The position numbers and the translations under genes were made by a program. A DNA stretch of 64,000 bases from positions 17,318 to 81,317 of the forward strand of contig JAKVBK010000013.1 in assembly GCA_022447275.1 (NCBI GenBank). Direction: 5' to 3'. Shown piece after piece: positions 36,006 to 45,538 of this stretch. How positions within the stretch are numbered: the stretch's first letter is position 1; every line of letters begins with the position of its first letter. The notes under the pieces were generated by a model. That model did not search any database and was not told the origin of the DNA. It saw only the letters and a program-made list of their open reading frames with translations. Origin of the DNA: Oceanicola sp. (lineage in GTDB: Bacteria; Pseudomonadota; Alphaproteobacteria; Rhodobacterales; Rhodobacteraceae).

Positions 36006-37751
36006 TTAGCGCATTTCTTGTGCCGGGGTTACACCCAGAATACCAAGTCCTGTGGAAATAACAACGCCGCAGGCACGGGCCAGTGCAATCTTTGGCAAGC
36101 TTGCATCCGGGTTGCCTTCCTGAATAAAGCGCAGCTCAGGCTTTTCGTTGCCCCGATTGTAGAGCGTGTGGAAGAGCCCGGCGATCTCGTAGAGGAAAAA
36201 CGCAATGCGGTGCGGCTCATGGGTACGGGCCGCAATCTCCACGAGGCGGGGCCATTCCGCGATTTTGCGGGCCAGAGCAAGCTCCACCGTGTCTGTGTTG
36301 CCCGACAGATCATATCCGGCCAGCGCCGCGTCACGGACATCCCACCCGGCTGCCTCTGCCTTGCGCAGCACGGAACACATCCGGGCATGGGCATATTGCA
36401 CATAGAACACCGGGTTGTCCTTGGACTGCTCCGTCACCTCGTCGAAATCAAAATCGAGCGGGGCGTCGTTGCGCCGGGTCAGCATGACAAAGCGGGTCAC
36501 ATCTGCACCAACCTCATCCACCACATCGCGCAGGGTCACAAAGGTGCCCGCCCGTTTTGACATTTTCACCGGCTCACCGGCCTTGGTCAGCTTGACGAGC
36601 TGGGTCAGCTTGATATCGAGCGGGACAGCGCCATCGGACAGGGCGGAAACCGCTGCCTTCATACGCTTTACATAGCCGCCATGATCGGCGCCAAACACAT
36701 CGATCAGACCGTCGAAACCGCGCTGAACCTTGTCAAAGTGATAGGCGATGTCAGGGGCAAAATATGTCCAGGCACCATCGGATTTCATCACTGGACGATC
36801 CACGTCATCGCCATGGGCCGTTGACTTGAACAGGGTCTGTTCGCGTGGCTCCCAGTCTTCGGGCTTTTTGCCTTTGGGCGGCTCCAGCACGCCCTCATAG
36901 ATCAGGCCTTTGGCTTTAAGATCGTCCAGCGCAGCCTCAATCCGGCCCGTGCCATAGAGGGATTTCTCGGAAAAGAAGACATCCATTTTGACGCCAAGCT
37001 GGGCAAGATCAGAACGGATCAAGTCCATCATCGCATCGGTTGCAAAGGCACGAATTTCCGCCAGCCAGACATCTTCGGGCTGCCCGACATAGGCGTCACC
37101 CACTTTCTCTCGCAATGCGTGGCCAACGGGCACGAGGTAATCGCCCGGATATGTGCCGTCCTCAAACGCAACGGTCTGACCATGCGCCTCAAGATAGCGC
37201 AGATAAACAGAGCGCGCCAAAACATCTACCTGCGCACCACCATCATTGATGTAGTATTCGCGGGTGACGGCATATCCGGCGAAGGCAAGCAGGCTTGCCA
37301 AAGCATCCCCAAACACAGCACCGCGCGTATGGCCCACATGCAAAGGCCCGGTTGGGTTCGCGGAAACATACTCGACATTGATCTTTGCACCCGCCCCCAT
37401 ATCGGAGCGGCCAAACCGATCTGAACTCTGCAAAGCGGAAGCGACAACCGTCTGCCACACACTGTCGGCCAGGCGTAAATTCAAAAAGCCCGGGCCAGCG
37501 ATATCTGCGGACGCAATCCTAGGATCTTCCTCCAGTTTTGCCGCAACAAACTCTGCAATCTCACGCGGACGCAATCCGGCGGGCTTTGCCAGAACCATCG
37601 CGGCATTGGTTGCCATATCGCCATGGGCAGGATCACGCGGCGGCTCCACAGTGACATTGGCAAAGGACAGGCCCGCAGGCAATGCGCCCTCATTGGTCCA
37701 ATGGGTCAAGGTGTCGAGCACGAGGCGGTGGATATCGGCGAACAGATGCAT
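36006..37751 (-). CDS. argS: Arginine--tRNA ligase
   Basis: Class I synthetase. It has the N-terminal Add1 domain, '[26 protein letters not shown]' (HIGH-type motif), '[21 protein letters not shown]', '[18 protein letters not shown]', and the KMSKS-type '[12 protein letters not shown]'. The anticodon-binding C-terminal region contains '[21 protein letters not shown]'. 581 residues. Chosen start ATG 37751; three codons upstream there is an in-frame GTG. First gene of the argS-SPOR-nagZ-scpAB block. Confidence 0.96.
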   Translation of the reverse strand: MHLFADIHRLVLDTLTHWTNEGALPAGLSFANVTVEPPRDPAHGDMATNAAMVLAKPAGLRPREIAEFVAAKLEEDPRIASADIAGPGFLNLRLADSVWQTVVASALQSSDRFGRSDMGAGAKINVEYVSANPTGPLHVGHTRGAVFGDALASLLAFAGYAVTREYYINDGGAQVDVLARSVYLRYLEAHGQTVAFEDGTYPGDYLVPVGHALREKVGDAYVGQPEDVWLAEIRAFATDAMMDLIRSDLAQLGVKMDVFFSEKSLYGTGRIEAALDDLKAKGLIYEGVLEPPKGKKPEDWEPREQTLFKSTAHGDDVDRPVMKSDGAWTYFAPDIAYHFDKVQRGFDGLIDVFGADHGGYVKRMKAAVSALSDGAVPLDIKLTQLVKLTKAGEPVKMSKRAGTFVTLRDVVDEVGADVTRFVMLTRRNDAPLDFDFDEVTEQSKDNPVFYVQYAHARMCSVLRKAEAAGWDVRDAALAGYDLSGNTDTVELALARKIAEWPRLVEIAARTHEPHRIAFFLYEIAGLFHTLYNRGNEKPELRFIQEGNPDASLPKIALARACGVVISTGLGILGVTPAQEMR

Positions 37752-37938
37752 GGGTGGCACTCCGGGAAGACTGGCGCGGGTGTAGCAGAGCCCCGACGAT
37801 GGTCAAGCAGACAACGGAACGCTCCCGCCCCTTGCCCGCATTAAAGCAAGCTTTCATGAGGGCAAGCGTTGGGCCGCGCGACAAGCGCTGCAGCACCCCA
37901 ACCCTGCCTTACCGCAGGTGTTTCATTGGCGCGAGCAT

Positions 37939-38035
37939 GAGTATTTCCAAGACAAAGATGCAGAGCCGTCAAAAATACGCGTTCTTTGTCTGGAAAATAC
38001 TCTGGGGGTGCCCGAAGGGCGGGGGCAACGCCCCC
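37939..38035. repeat. Intergenic repeat element with imperfect inverted repeat and GC hairpin
   Basis: In the 332-bp gap between argS and glcB (37752-38083) I see no gene. GAGTATTTCCAAGACAAAGA (37939-37958) has an imperfect inverted copy at 37982-38002 (two 1-nt indels), followed by GGGGGCAACGCCCCC (38021-38035). The left arm is similar to 51727-51752 (GAGTATTTTTACCAAGATGATGAG), so this looks like a diverged member of a dispersed Rhodobacterales intergenic repeat family. The family assignment is from memory. Confidence 0.5.
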
Positions 38036-38083
38036 TTAATAGAAATCTTGCTGGGGCCACAAAGGGGCCCCTGCTCCGTCAGA

Positions 38084-40246
38084 TCAGGCCTGAGCTTTTA
38101 CGGCAGCGCGCGCAGCATGAAGCAGTGGCTCTGTATACCCTGAGGGTTGCACCCGCCCTTTGAGGACGAGGTCCAGAGCACATTTGTAAGCAATCCCGTC
38201 AAAGCTTGGCGCCATGGGCCTGTAGGAGGGATCCCCCATATTCTGACGGTCGACCACTTCGGCCATTTTCTGCATCGCGCTTGTGATCTGCGCCTCAGAC
38301 ACCACCCCATGATGCAACCAATTTGCCAGACCCTGCGCAGAGATCCGCAGCGTGGCGCGGTCTTCCATAAGACCAACATCGTTGATGTCGGGCACTTTTG
38401 AGCAGCCCACGCCCTGGTCAACCCAGCGGACCACATAGCCCAGAATGCCCTGGCAGTTGTTCTCCAATTCCGCGATCACCGCATCGTCCGAAAGGTTTGC
38501 TGTTTCCACAGGCACCTCAAGAAGCGTTGCCCGGGGCGTACGGAATTTGCCTTGGCTTTGCTCGGCGATATCCCAAAGCGTCTGGAAGACCGACCTTTCA
38601 TGGTAGTGGCAGGCGTGCAGTACGGCTGCCCGAGGGCTTGGCACCCAAGCCGTTGTGCCCCCGGCTTCCAGATGTCCCATTTTGGCGGCCATCATATCGG
38701 CCATGCGATCTGGCTTCGTCCACATCCCCTTGCCGATTTGCGCCCGTCCTTTCAAGCCGCACATCAGGCCGGCATCCACGTTGCGGCTTTCATAGGCCTG
38801 CAGCCAGCTTGATTGCTGCATATCCGCTTTGCGCAGCATCGGCCCGGCTTCCATGCAACTGTGAATTTCATCACCCGTGCGATCCAGAAAGCCGGTGTTG
38901 ATGAAGCAAACGCGGCGCGGCGCCTTGCCGATCGCTGCCGCGAGATTGGCCGACATACGGCGTTCTTCGTCCATAATGCCCATCTTGACCGTTCCGAGCG
39001 GCAAGCCCAATGCCTGCTCCACGGCAGCAAACATGCGGTCGCACATCGCCACCTCGTCCGGGCCATGCATCTTCGGCTTCACGATGTAGATGGAGCCTTT
39101 GGGCGAGTTCTTCGGCATGTCCGGGCGCTTGAGATCATGGATCGCACAGAGCACCGTGACCATTGCGTCAACCAGATGCTCTGACACCTCGTTGCCCTCC
39201 GCATCGAGGATCGCCGGGGTGGTCATCAGCAGGCCCACATTGCGCACCAGCATCAAAGACCGCCCCTTGAGCAGGATCGGCTGGCCTTTGGGGCCTTCGC
39301 AGCCCACATCAGGGTTGAGCTCGAGGGTGTCGCCGCCCGGCAGTGCCTCTGTCAGATCCCCTTTCATCAAGCCGAGCCAGTTGCGATAGGCCACAACCTT
39401 GTCTGCCGCGTCCACACAGGCGACCGAGTCTTCCAGATCCACGATCGTCGACACTGCCGCCTCAAGGTAGATGTCAGCGATCCCCGCGGTGTCCGTTTTG
39501 CCAATCGGATGGGTCCGATCGATATAGAGCACGATGTGCAGGTTGTTGGCCCGCAGGAAGACGTCAGAGACATTGCCCTTCTCATCGCGGTTAAAGCCCG
39601 CAAACTGGTTTGGGTCGGCCAGTTCTGTTGTGCCCTTGCCCGCGATCATCATCAGCTTGCCACCCGAGGGCGCCATGGTGACGACATCCGCCCACGATCC
39701 CTTGGTCAGAGGCACAACCTTGTCGAGATGTGCTTTGGCCCAGGCAACAACCTGCGCGCCGCGCGCCGCATCATAGTCACCGCGCGGTGCCGGGCTGCCC
39801 AAAACATCGGAGGCATAGAGCGCGTCATAGAGCGAGCCCCAGCGCGCATTGGCCGCCTTCATCACCATGTGCAGATTTGTTGATGGCACGACCAGTTGCG
39901 GCCCGCACAGGCTTGCGATCTCGCTGTCGATATTGCTGGGCGCGACCTGAATGCCCTGAGGAGGCTCTTGCTCAAGGTAGCCGATCTCCGTCAGGAAGGC
40001 GTCATAGGCCGCGGCATCGACCGGCTGGCCTTTGTGCTGCTTGTGCCACGCATCGAGTTGCCCCTGCAGTTCTTCGCGCTTTTCCACAAGTTCGGCCGTG
40101 CGGGGTCCAAACACCTGCACCAAAGCCTGTAGCCCGGCCCAGACGGCATCCGCCTCGACGCCTGTCCCCGGCAGCGCTTCGTTTTCAATAAATTCCGCAA
40201 GTTCCTGCGCGACCTGCAAGCCCTGCTTTTCAATCCGATCCGTCAT
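38084..40246 (-). CDS. glcB: Malate synthase G
   Basis: Condenses glyoxylate and acetyl-CoA to malate. At 720 residues it is the G-type. Motifs include 'NARWGSLYDALYASD', 'RNWLGLMKGDLTEALPGG', 'FLRANNLHIVLYIDRTHPIGKTDTAGIADIYLEAAVSTIVDLEDSV' and 'GMWTKPDRMADMMAAKMGHLEAGGTTAWVPSPRAA'; the catalytic base Asp is expected near 'TLRISAQGLANWLHHGV'. No isocitrate lyase is beside it, so glyoxylate may come from other routes such as the ethylmalonyl-CoA pathway or glycolate. Monocistronic. Confidence 0.96.
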   Translation of the reverse strand: MTDRIEKQGLQVAQELAEFIENEALPGTGVEADAVWAGLQALVQVFGPRTAELVEKREELQGQLDAWHKQHKGQPVDAAAYDAFLTEIGYLEQEPPQGIQVAPSNIDSEIASLCGPQLVVPSTNLHMVMKAANARWGSLYDALYASDVLGSPAPRGDYDAARGAQVVAWAKAHLDKVVPLTKGSWADVVTMAPSGGKLMMIAGKGTTELADPNQFAGFNRDEKGNVSDVFLRANNLHIVLYIDRTHPIGKTDTAGIADIYLEAAVSTIVDLEDSVACVDAADKVVAYRNWLGLMKGDLTEALPGGDTLELNPDVGCEGPKGQPILLKGRSLMLVRNVGLLMTTPAILDAEGNEVSEHLVDAMVTVLCAIHDLKRPDMPKNSPKGSIYIVKPKMHGPDEVAMCDRMFAAVEQALGLPLGTVKMGIMDEERRMSANLAAAIGKAPRRVCFINTGFLDRTGDEIHSCMEAGPMLRKADMQQSSWLQAYESRNVDAGLMCGLKGRAQIGKGMWTKPDRMADMMAAKMGHLEAGGTTAWVPSPRAAVLHACHYHERSVFQTLWDIAEQSQGKFRTPRATLLEVPVETANLSDDAVIAELENNCQGILGYVVRWVDQGVGCSKVPDINDVGLMEDRATLRISAQGLANWLHHGVVSEAQITSAMQKMAEVVDRQNMGDPSYRPMAPSFDGIAYKCALDLVLKGRVQPSGYTEPLLHAARAAVKAQA

Positions 40247-40443
40247 CTGGAGATGTCCCTGTTGTCACGGCGCAGGGGCTGGTAGGCGGCCCCTGATATT
40301 CTGGTTCGTCGGGCAAACTAGGGCGACGGCGCCCGGCATTCAACGCATGGTGCACAATTGCATGCCGAATTCTTAACGCAGGGGCTGATTTTCTGTGCTT
40401 GTGCGCCTCTCAAACGCCTCGCAAGAGCGCGGGCTGAGCCCTA

Positions 40444-40602
40444 TCAGCCCGTCTTTGCAGGCTTGCGCTCGCGCCGACACCGCTCAGAACAGTAGCGCAC
40501 GTCGTCCCAGACCTTTTCCCATTTCTTGCGCCACGTGAAAGGGCGGCCACAGGTGGCACAGGTCTTGCTCGGCAGGTCGGATTTCTTTCGCTGGCGCGCC
40601 AT
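40444..40602 (-). CDS. DUF2256 zinc-ribbon-like small protein
   Basis: A 52-residue basic protein: 'MARQRKKSDLPSKTCATCG', then 'PFTWRKKWEKVWDDVRYC' and 'SERCRRERKPAKTG'. The two CxxC/CxxxC-type pairs ('CATC', 'CSERC') suggest one zinc site. DUF2256 is very often encoded with photolyases or cryptochromes, and here the ATG overlaps the photolyase stop by 1 bp (TAATG). A role linked to the photolyase is an inference; the pairing itself is well supported. Confidence 0.9.
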   Translation of the reverse strand: MARQRKKSDLPSKTCATCGRPFTWRKKWEKVWDDVRYCSERCRRERKPAKTG

Positions 40603-42092
40603 TAAAACTCAAACCCCATCTGGCGGGGGTCTGGCACTTTGGTTGTGCGCTGGCGCGGCGCGCGATCATTCACGAAATGCCCTTGGGGATCCTTGCGCGA
40701 CGCATGTTTCTTGACCACGCGCGCAGCCTCTTCGCGAAAAGCCCCCCCCTTGCGCACGGCCCAAATCCGCTCGCGCGCCGTACGGGCTGCCTCACTCACA
40801 TCGACGATGGGCGGAGGGTAGCGCAAGCGGGTCGCATGCTCCCAGCGCCAGGGCTCTTGTAAATATTCGAGCGGAACATCGGCCAGTTCCGGCACCCAGC
40901 GGCGCGTGAAAATACCTTGAGGATCCTGATCCTTGCCCTGCTTGATCGGATTGTAGATGCGCACCGTGTTCATGCCGGTTGTGCCCGATTGCATCTGAAC
41001 CTGGCTCCAGTGAATGCCCGGCTCGTAATCGGTGAATTGACGCGAGAGATGCAGGCCCGTGGCGCGCCAATCCAACCACAGGTGATAGGAGGCCACAGCC
41101 ATCACCATCGAACGCATGCGGAAATTGAGCCAGCCCGTCGCATTCAGAAACCGCATGCAGGCATCCACGAAAGGCAATCCGGTTTCGCCAGCCTCCCAGG
41201 CTGCACGGCGGGCCGGGTCATCGCCCCGCAGGCCCTGATAAGCAGAATGCAAGCTGCGATATTCCAGCGCGGGCTCATCTTCGAGCTTTTGCATGAAGTG
41301 ATCGCGCCATGCGAGCCGGGCCTGAAAGGACTTGAGCGAACCGCCCCATCCGGTTCGTGTGCCCCGCACCTCGCGCTGGCGTCCCGCGCAGGCGGTGGAG
41401 GCCTCGCGCCCCGAAAGCGTGCCGAACGCCAAATGCGGTGAAAGGCGCGAGCAGGCCCACTCTCCCTCCAGCGGGGAGGACATGGCCTTGCGGTAGCTCT
41501 GCCCGCGCTCTGTGAGAAACCCGCCGAGCAGGGACAGGGCTTCCTGCCGACCGCCCCGTTGCCTTTGGGCACACGCCTCTGGCAGCAAATCGGGAACATC
41601 ATCGCTCGGGGCGGAAAGCCATGTCACATCCTGCGGCGTCTCAACCGTGCCCGCGCGCAAATAGGCATTGCGCCGCGCCGCCCAACGATCCCGTGTGTCG
41701 AGCCGCCGCACGATGCCGGATTGCGGAAGTTCCTCCCAGGTAACGCCTTCAGAGCGCGCCCATGCAGCCACGGCCCGGTCGCGCGCATAGGTCCAGGCAT
41801 TTCCGGTTTCTTCATGGGAGATCAGGTGGGTCGCCCCGAAGTGGGCAGACAGGTCTTGCAAGATGCGCGGCGCAGCACCGACGCGGATCACCAGACGCCC
41901 GTCCAGTGCCCGATGCAAATCGCGCAAGCAGTCTTTTAAAAAATGGAACTGGCGCCCAGACATGTCTGGCTCGGCCCAAAGCTCCGGCTCAAGAATATAG
42001 AGCGGCAGCACCGGGCCAATCGTTGCGGCGCGGGCCAGAGCCGCGTGATCGGCCAGCCTGAGATCTTTTTTGAACCAGAGGAGGACACTCAT
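40602..42092 (-). CDS. FAD-binding deoxyribodipyrimidine photolyase / cryptochrome family protein
   Basis: Light-dependent DNA repair or photoreceptor flavoprotein, 496 residues. N-terminal antenna domain begins 'MSVLLWFKKDLRLADHAALARA'. The FAD domain has 'FQARLAWRDHFMQKLEDEP', 'GETGLPFVDACMRFLNATGWLNFRMRSMVMAVASYHLWLDWR' and 'DYEPGIHWSQVQMQSGTTGMNTVRIYNPIKQGKDQDP'. Photolyase-type Trp/Asn residues are present, but CPD, 6-4 or signalling activity cannot be told apart from this view. GGAG precedes the ATG. Coupled to DUF2256. Confidence 0.88.
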   Translation of the reverse strand: MSVLLWFKKDLRLADHAALARAATIGPVLPLYILEPELWAEPDMSGRQFHFLKDCLRDLHRALDGRLVIRVGAAPRILQDLSAHFGATHLISHEETGNAWTYARDRAVAAWARSEGVTWEELPQSGIVRRLDTRDRWAARRNAYLRAGTVETPQDVTWLSAPSDDVPDLLPEACAQRQRGGRQEALSLLGGFLTERGQSYRKAMSSPLEGEWACSRLSPHLAFGTLSGREASTACAGRQREVRGTRTGWGGSLKSFQARLAWRDHFMQKLEDEPALEYRSLHSAYQGLRGDDPARRAAWEAGETGLPFVDACMRFLNATGWLNFRMRSMVMAVASYHLWLDWRATGLHLSRQFTDYEPGIHWSQVQMQSGTTGMNTVRIYNPIKQGKDQDPQGIFTRRWVPELADVPLEYLQEPWRWEHATRLRYPPPIVDVSEAARTARERIWAVRKGGAFREEAARVVKKHASRKDPQGHFVNDRAPRQRTTKVPDPRQMGFEF

Positions 42093-42134
42093 GCGGCTCC
42101 AGTTAGGAGCCGCACAGCATTCGTCAAAGCGTGA

Positions 42135-42254
42135 TCAGCCATGCTTGCGTTTTCGGATCGCGGCCACACCACCCAGCGCGCCAATCAGCAGCCAGCCCGC
42201 AGCCGAAATAGACACCCGCGCGTCCCACTGAAACGCACCTGCACCCAGAAACAA
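42135..42254 (-). pseudogene. Remnant of a VPLPA-CTERM sorting domain gene
   Basis: The 344-bp gap between the photolyase and the next gene holds no intact gene. On the minus strand one frame runs 39 codons from just after a TGA (42257-42255) to a TGA (42137-42135) without a start codon. It reads 'DARVSISAAGWLLIGALGG' then 'VAAIRKRKHG', that is a hydrophobic helix plus basic tail like the VPLPAAGWLLLGALGG...RRR sorting tail, with VPLP degraded to VSIS. The upstream part is missing, so it looks like the tail of a lost surface protein gene. Confidence 0.5.
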
Positions 42255-42436
42255 TCAAGTCGCGCCAGAACACTGGGAGGTGGCAAAAGTCAGCTTGTCC
42301 GGGAGCGTGACAGCAAACCAATTAACTCAATTCCTCAGAAGATTTGGGGCCAGCAAAGGCGGGCGACGCTTGACTCAGATTTCAAATCTCGGCTCTCCTG
42401 AAGCTCTATTACAGCGTTTAATTTGACGAGGCCCCG

Positions 42437-42826
42437 ATGATACGACAGACGATCACACTTGCGGCGCTGTGTGCAATTGCCAGCACCACCGCCTCTGCGC
42501 GCGAAGGCTATATTTGCGAGCGCACCCGGCTTGCCACGGATGGATTTTCCAACGCGAAAGTTGCGGGCAGTTGGTATCCGAAAGAGATCGGTTTCGAGAT
42601 CGATGGCGATCAGGTCACGGCGTCCAGCTATGGCACAGGTGTGGTTGCGCCCGAGGGCAGCCGGCGCATCCTCAGCATGGACTTGACCGATGTGCAGTCA
42701 AACATGGCAGGAGCCACCATGAAGGTGCGGCTGTTCCAAGATGGGCGCGCCAGCGTTTGGCTCAGCCCCGCTGACGGATACAAGACGACCTCCCCGTCGC
42801 GCTACGCCTGCCTCACTGCCCGCTGA
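42437..42826 (+). CDS. Secreted hypothetical protein
   Basis: A 129-residue protein with a clear signal peptide ('MIRQTITLAALCAIASTTASA', cleavage after ASA). The mature part, about 108 residues, has two Cys ('YICERT' and 'YACLTAR') near its ends that may form a disulfide, and alternating beta-like strands ('FEIDGDQVTASSYGTGV', 'MKVRLFQDGRASVWLS'). No family is recognised. GAGG lies about 7 nt before the ATG. Monocistronic, 109 bp ahead of pepN. Confidence 0.75.
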   Translation: MIRQTITLAALCAIASTTASAREGYICERTRLATDGFSNAKVAGSWYPKEIGFEIDGDQVTASSYGTGVVAPEGSRRILSMDLTDVQSNMAGATMKVRLFQDGRASVWLSPADGYKTTSPSRYACLTAR

Positions 42827-42935
42827 CGAAGGAGGAATAGCGCCCGTTTCCGGCAAGGAAGGCACCGCGCCCCCTTGCAGACATCTCTGTGGCCTCTAGG
42901 CTCTGACACAATTGCAGTCATAGGCCCCTCAAATC

Positions 42936-45485
42936 ATGCGCGACTCCGCCCCCCAAACCTTCTATCTTCGCGATTACACCCCCTACCCCTACGTGATCGA
43001 ACACGTGCACATGACCGTTGTGCTCGATCCCAAGGCAACCCGCGTGACCACGGTAATCACCATGTCGCCGAACCCGCAGGCTCAGCCGGGCCCGGTGTTT
43101 CTGCACGGTGAGGGGCTGACACTGATCCGCGCAGAGATTGACGGCACGCCCTGCGCTGCGCAAAGCACCGCCGAAGGCATCACCTTGCCGGAACAGTCCG
43201 CGCCCTTCCGGCTGGAGACAGAGGTTGAGATTTGCCCGGAAGCAAACACGGCGCTGGAAGGGCTTTACATGTCGAACGGCATGTATTGCACCCAATGCGA
43301 GGCCGAAGGTTTCCGCAAAATCACCTACTACCCTGACCGCCCCGATGTGATGGCGCCCTTCACCGTTCGGATTGAAGGGAATGCGCCTGTCTTGCTGTCC
43401 AACGGCAATCCCGTGGCCAGCGGCGATGGCTGGGCTGAATGGCACGATCCATGGCCCAAACCGGCCTATCTGTTTGCCCTTGTGGCCGGAGAGCTCGAAG
43501 CCTTTTCAGATCGTTTCACAACCATGTCAGGCCGCGAAGTGGCGCTGAACATATACGTGCGCCCGGGCGACGAAGACCGCTGTGCCTATGCAATGGATGC
43601 GCTGAAACGCTCCATGCGCTGGGATGAGGAGGTGTATGGGCGCGAGTATGACCTCGACCTTTTCAACATCGTCGCCGTGGACGATTTCAACATGGGTGCG
43701 ATGGAAAACAAGGGGTTGAACATCTTCAACTCCAAATACGTTCTGGCCAGCCCTGAGACGGCCACCGACCGGGATTACGAATTGATCGAGGGCATTGTCG
43801 CCCATGAGTATTTCCACAACTGGACAGGCAACAGGATCACCTGCCGCGACTGGTTTCAATTGTGTTTGAAGGAAGGGCTGACCGTGTTCCGCGATCAGCA
43901 ATTCTCCGGCGACATGCGCTCCCATGCGGTGAAGCGGATCGACGATGTTCTGATGCTGCGCGCGCGGCAATTCCGCGAAGACAACGGGCCGCTGGCACAT
44001 CCCGTGCGCCCGTCTTCCTTCATTGAGATCAATAACTTCTACACAGCCACAGTCTATGAAAAGGGAGCCGAGGTTATCGGCATGCTCAAGACGCTGGTGG
44101 GGGATGCGGCCTATGACAAGGCGCTCGATCTCTACTTTCAGCGCCATGATGGGCAAGCCTGCACCATCGAGGATTGGCTCAAGGTGTTCGAAGACGCCAC
44201 CGGGCGCGATCTGTCTCAGTTCAAGCGCTGGTATACCCAAGCCGGCACGCCGCGCCTGAGCGTTGAAGAAGAATTCGAGGACGGCACTTACACCCTCACA
44301 TTCACCCAACGCACCCCGCCCACACCGGGCCAGCCGGAAAAGGATGCCCAAGTGATCCCGATCGCCGTGGGGCTGCTGGCCCCCGATGGCAGCGAGGCAG
44401 TCCCGACCCGCGTGCTGGAGATGACACAAGACCGCCAGAGCTTTCGATTTGACGGGTTGGATGCCTGGCCGGTGCCATCGCTCCTGCGGGGCTTCTCAGC
44501 GCCCGTGATCCTGGATCGCGACAGCTCAGCGGAGGAACGCACCTTCCTGCTGGGCCATGACACGGACCCGTTCAACCGGTGGGAGGCCGGGCGCGCCTTG
44601 GCCAAGGACGTGCTCGTGCGCATGATCACCGAGGATGCCCAGCCGGGCGCGGACTATCTGCAGGCTCTGTCCCGGGTCGCCGCAGACGCAACGCTGGACC
44701 CGGCCTTTCGCGCCTTGGCGCTGGCTCTGCCCGGCCAGGATGACATGGCCCAGACCTTGCATGACAGCGGCCTGACCCCGGACCCGACGGTGATCTGGCA
44801 GGCCACCAAAACACTGAAGAAACAGGTCGCACAGCACATGTCCGAGCTTTGGCCCGTGCTCTATGCCCAGATGTCTCGTCCCGGGCCCTATACGCCGGAT
44901 GCCAAGGATGCGGGCTGCCGCGCCCTGCGACAGACCGCTCTGGCCTATATGTCGACGCTCGACGCAGGCGCGACCGCCCAAGCGCAATTCGAAACAGCCG
45001 ACAACATGACGGAACAGCTCGGCGCGCTTGGCACCTTGATCGATGCGGGCCGCGCCAATGCTGCACTGGAAGCGTTCTATCGCCAATGGCATCAAGACAG
45101 GCTCGTCATGGACAAATGGTTTGCGCTGCAGGTCAGCCGTGCGGCCCCGCAGGACGCGCCCGGCATTGCCCGTGCCCTGACGGAACACACGGATTTCGAC
45201 TGGAAAAACCCCAACCGGTTCCGCTCTGTCATCGGTGGCCTGGCCATGAACCCCGCCGGCTTTCACGACCCCTCCGGCGAGAGCTACGCGTTGGTGGCGT
45301 TCTGGCTGGGCAAGATGGATGGGATCAATCCGCAGACGGCCGCGCGCATGTCCACCGCCTTTGAGACATGGCGCCGATATGATGGCGACAGGCAGACCTT
45401 GATCAAGGACGCGCTGGGGCAACTCAAATCCCGCGAGGGGATCAGCCGTGACTTGGCCGAGATGGTGGGCCGCATGCTCGGGTGA
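42936..45485 (+). CDS. pepN: Aminopeptidase N (M1 family)
   Basis: Zinc metalloaminopeptidase of 849 residues, cytosolic. The zinc site is 'HEYFHNWTGNRITCRDWFQLCLKEGLTVF' (His290, His294, Glu313), and the substrate N-terminus-binding exopeptidase motif is 'GAMEN' in 'NMGAMENKGLNIFN'. C-terminal alpha-solenoid domains make up the remainder as in E. coli PepN. The end of the gene faces the small gene at 45539 on the other strand. Confidence 0.95.
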   Translation: MRDSAPQTFYLRDYTPYPYVIEHVHMTVVLDPKATRVTTVITMSPNPQAQPGPVFLHGEGLTLIRAEIDGTPCAAQSTAEGITLPEQSAPFRLETEVEICPEANTALEGLYMSNGMYCTQCEAEGFRKITYYPDRPDVMAPFTVRIEGNAPVLLSNGNPVASGDGWAEWHDPWPKPAYLFALVAGELEAFSDRFTTMSGREVALNIYVRPGDEDRCAYAMDALKRSMRWDEEVYGREYDLDLFNIVAVDDFNMGAMENKGLNIFNSKYVLASPETATDRDYELIEGIVAHEYFHNWTGNRITCRDWFQLCLKEGLTVFRDQQFSGDMRSHAVKRIDDVLMLRARQFREDNGPLAHPVRPSSFIEINNFYTATVYEKGAEVIGMLKTLVGDAAYDKALDLYFQRHDGQACTIEDWLKVFEDATGRDLSQFKRWYTQAGTPRLSVEEEFEDGTYTLTFTQRTPPTPGQPEKDAQVIPIAVGLLAPDGSEAVPTRVLEMTQDRQSFRFDGLDAWPVPSLLRGFSAPVILDRDSSAEERTFLLGHDTDPFNRWEAGRALAKDVLVRMITEDAQPGADYLQALSRVAADATLDPAFRALALALPGQDDMAQTLHDSGLTPDPTVIWQATKTLKKQVAQHMSELWPVLYAQMSRPGPYTPDAKDAGCRALRQTALAYMSTLDAGATAQAQFETADNMTEQLGALGTLIDAGRANAALEAFYRQWHQDRLVMDKWFALQVSRAAPQDAPGIARALTEHTDFDWKNPNRFRSVIGGLAMNPAGFHDPSGESYALVAFWLGKMDGINPQTAARMSTAFETWRRYDGDRQTLIKDALGQLKSREGISRDLAEMVGRMLG

Positions 45486-45488
45486 GGC

Positions 45489-45527
45489 CCGGCCCGGGCA
45501 ACCGGGCGCGCACCCCGGCTGGGCCGG
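45489..45527. terminator. Hairpin between convergent pepN and the small gene downstream of glnE
   Basis: Outer stem CCGGCCCGG / CTGGGCCGG (one G-T pair) with a nested CCGGG / CCCGG stem. No T-run. Position between converging genes suggests a shared terminator or processing hairpin. Confidence 0.45.
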
Positions 45528-45538
45528 TCAGATGTGCC

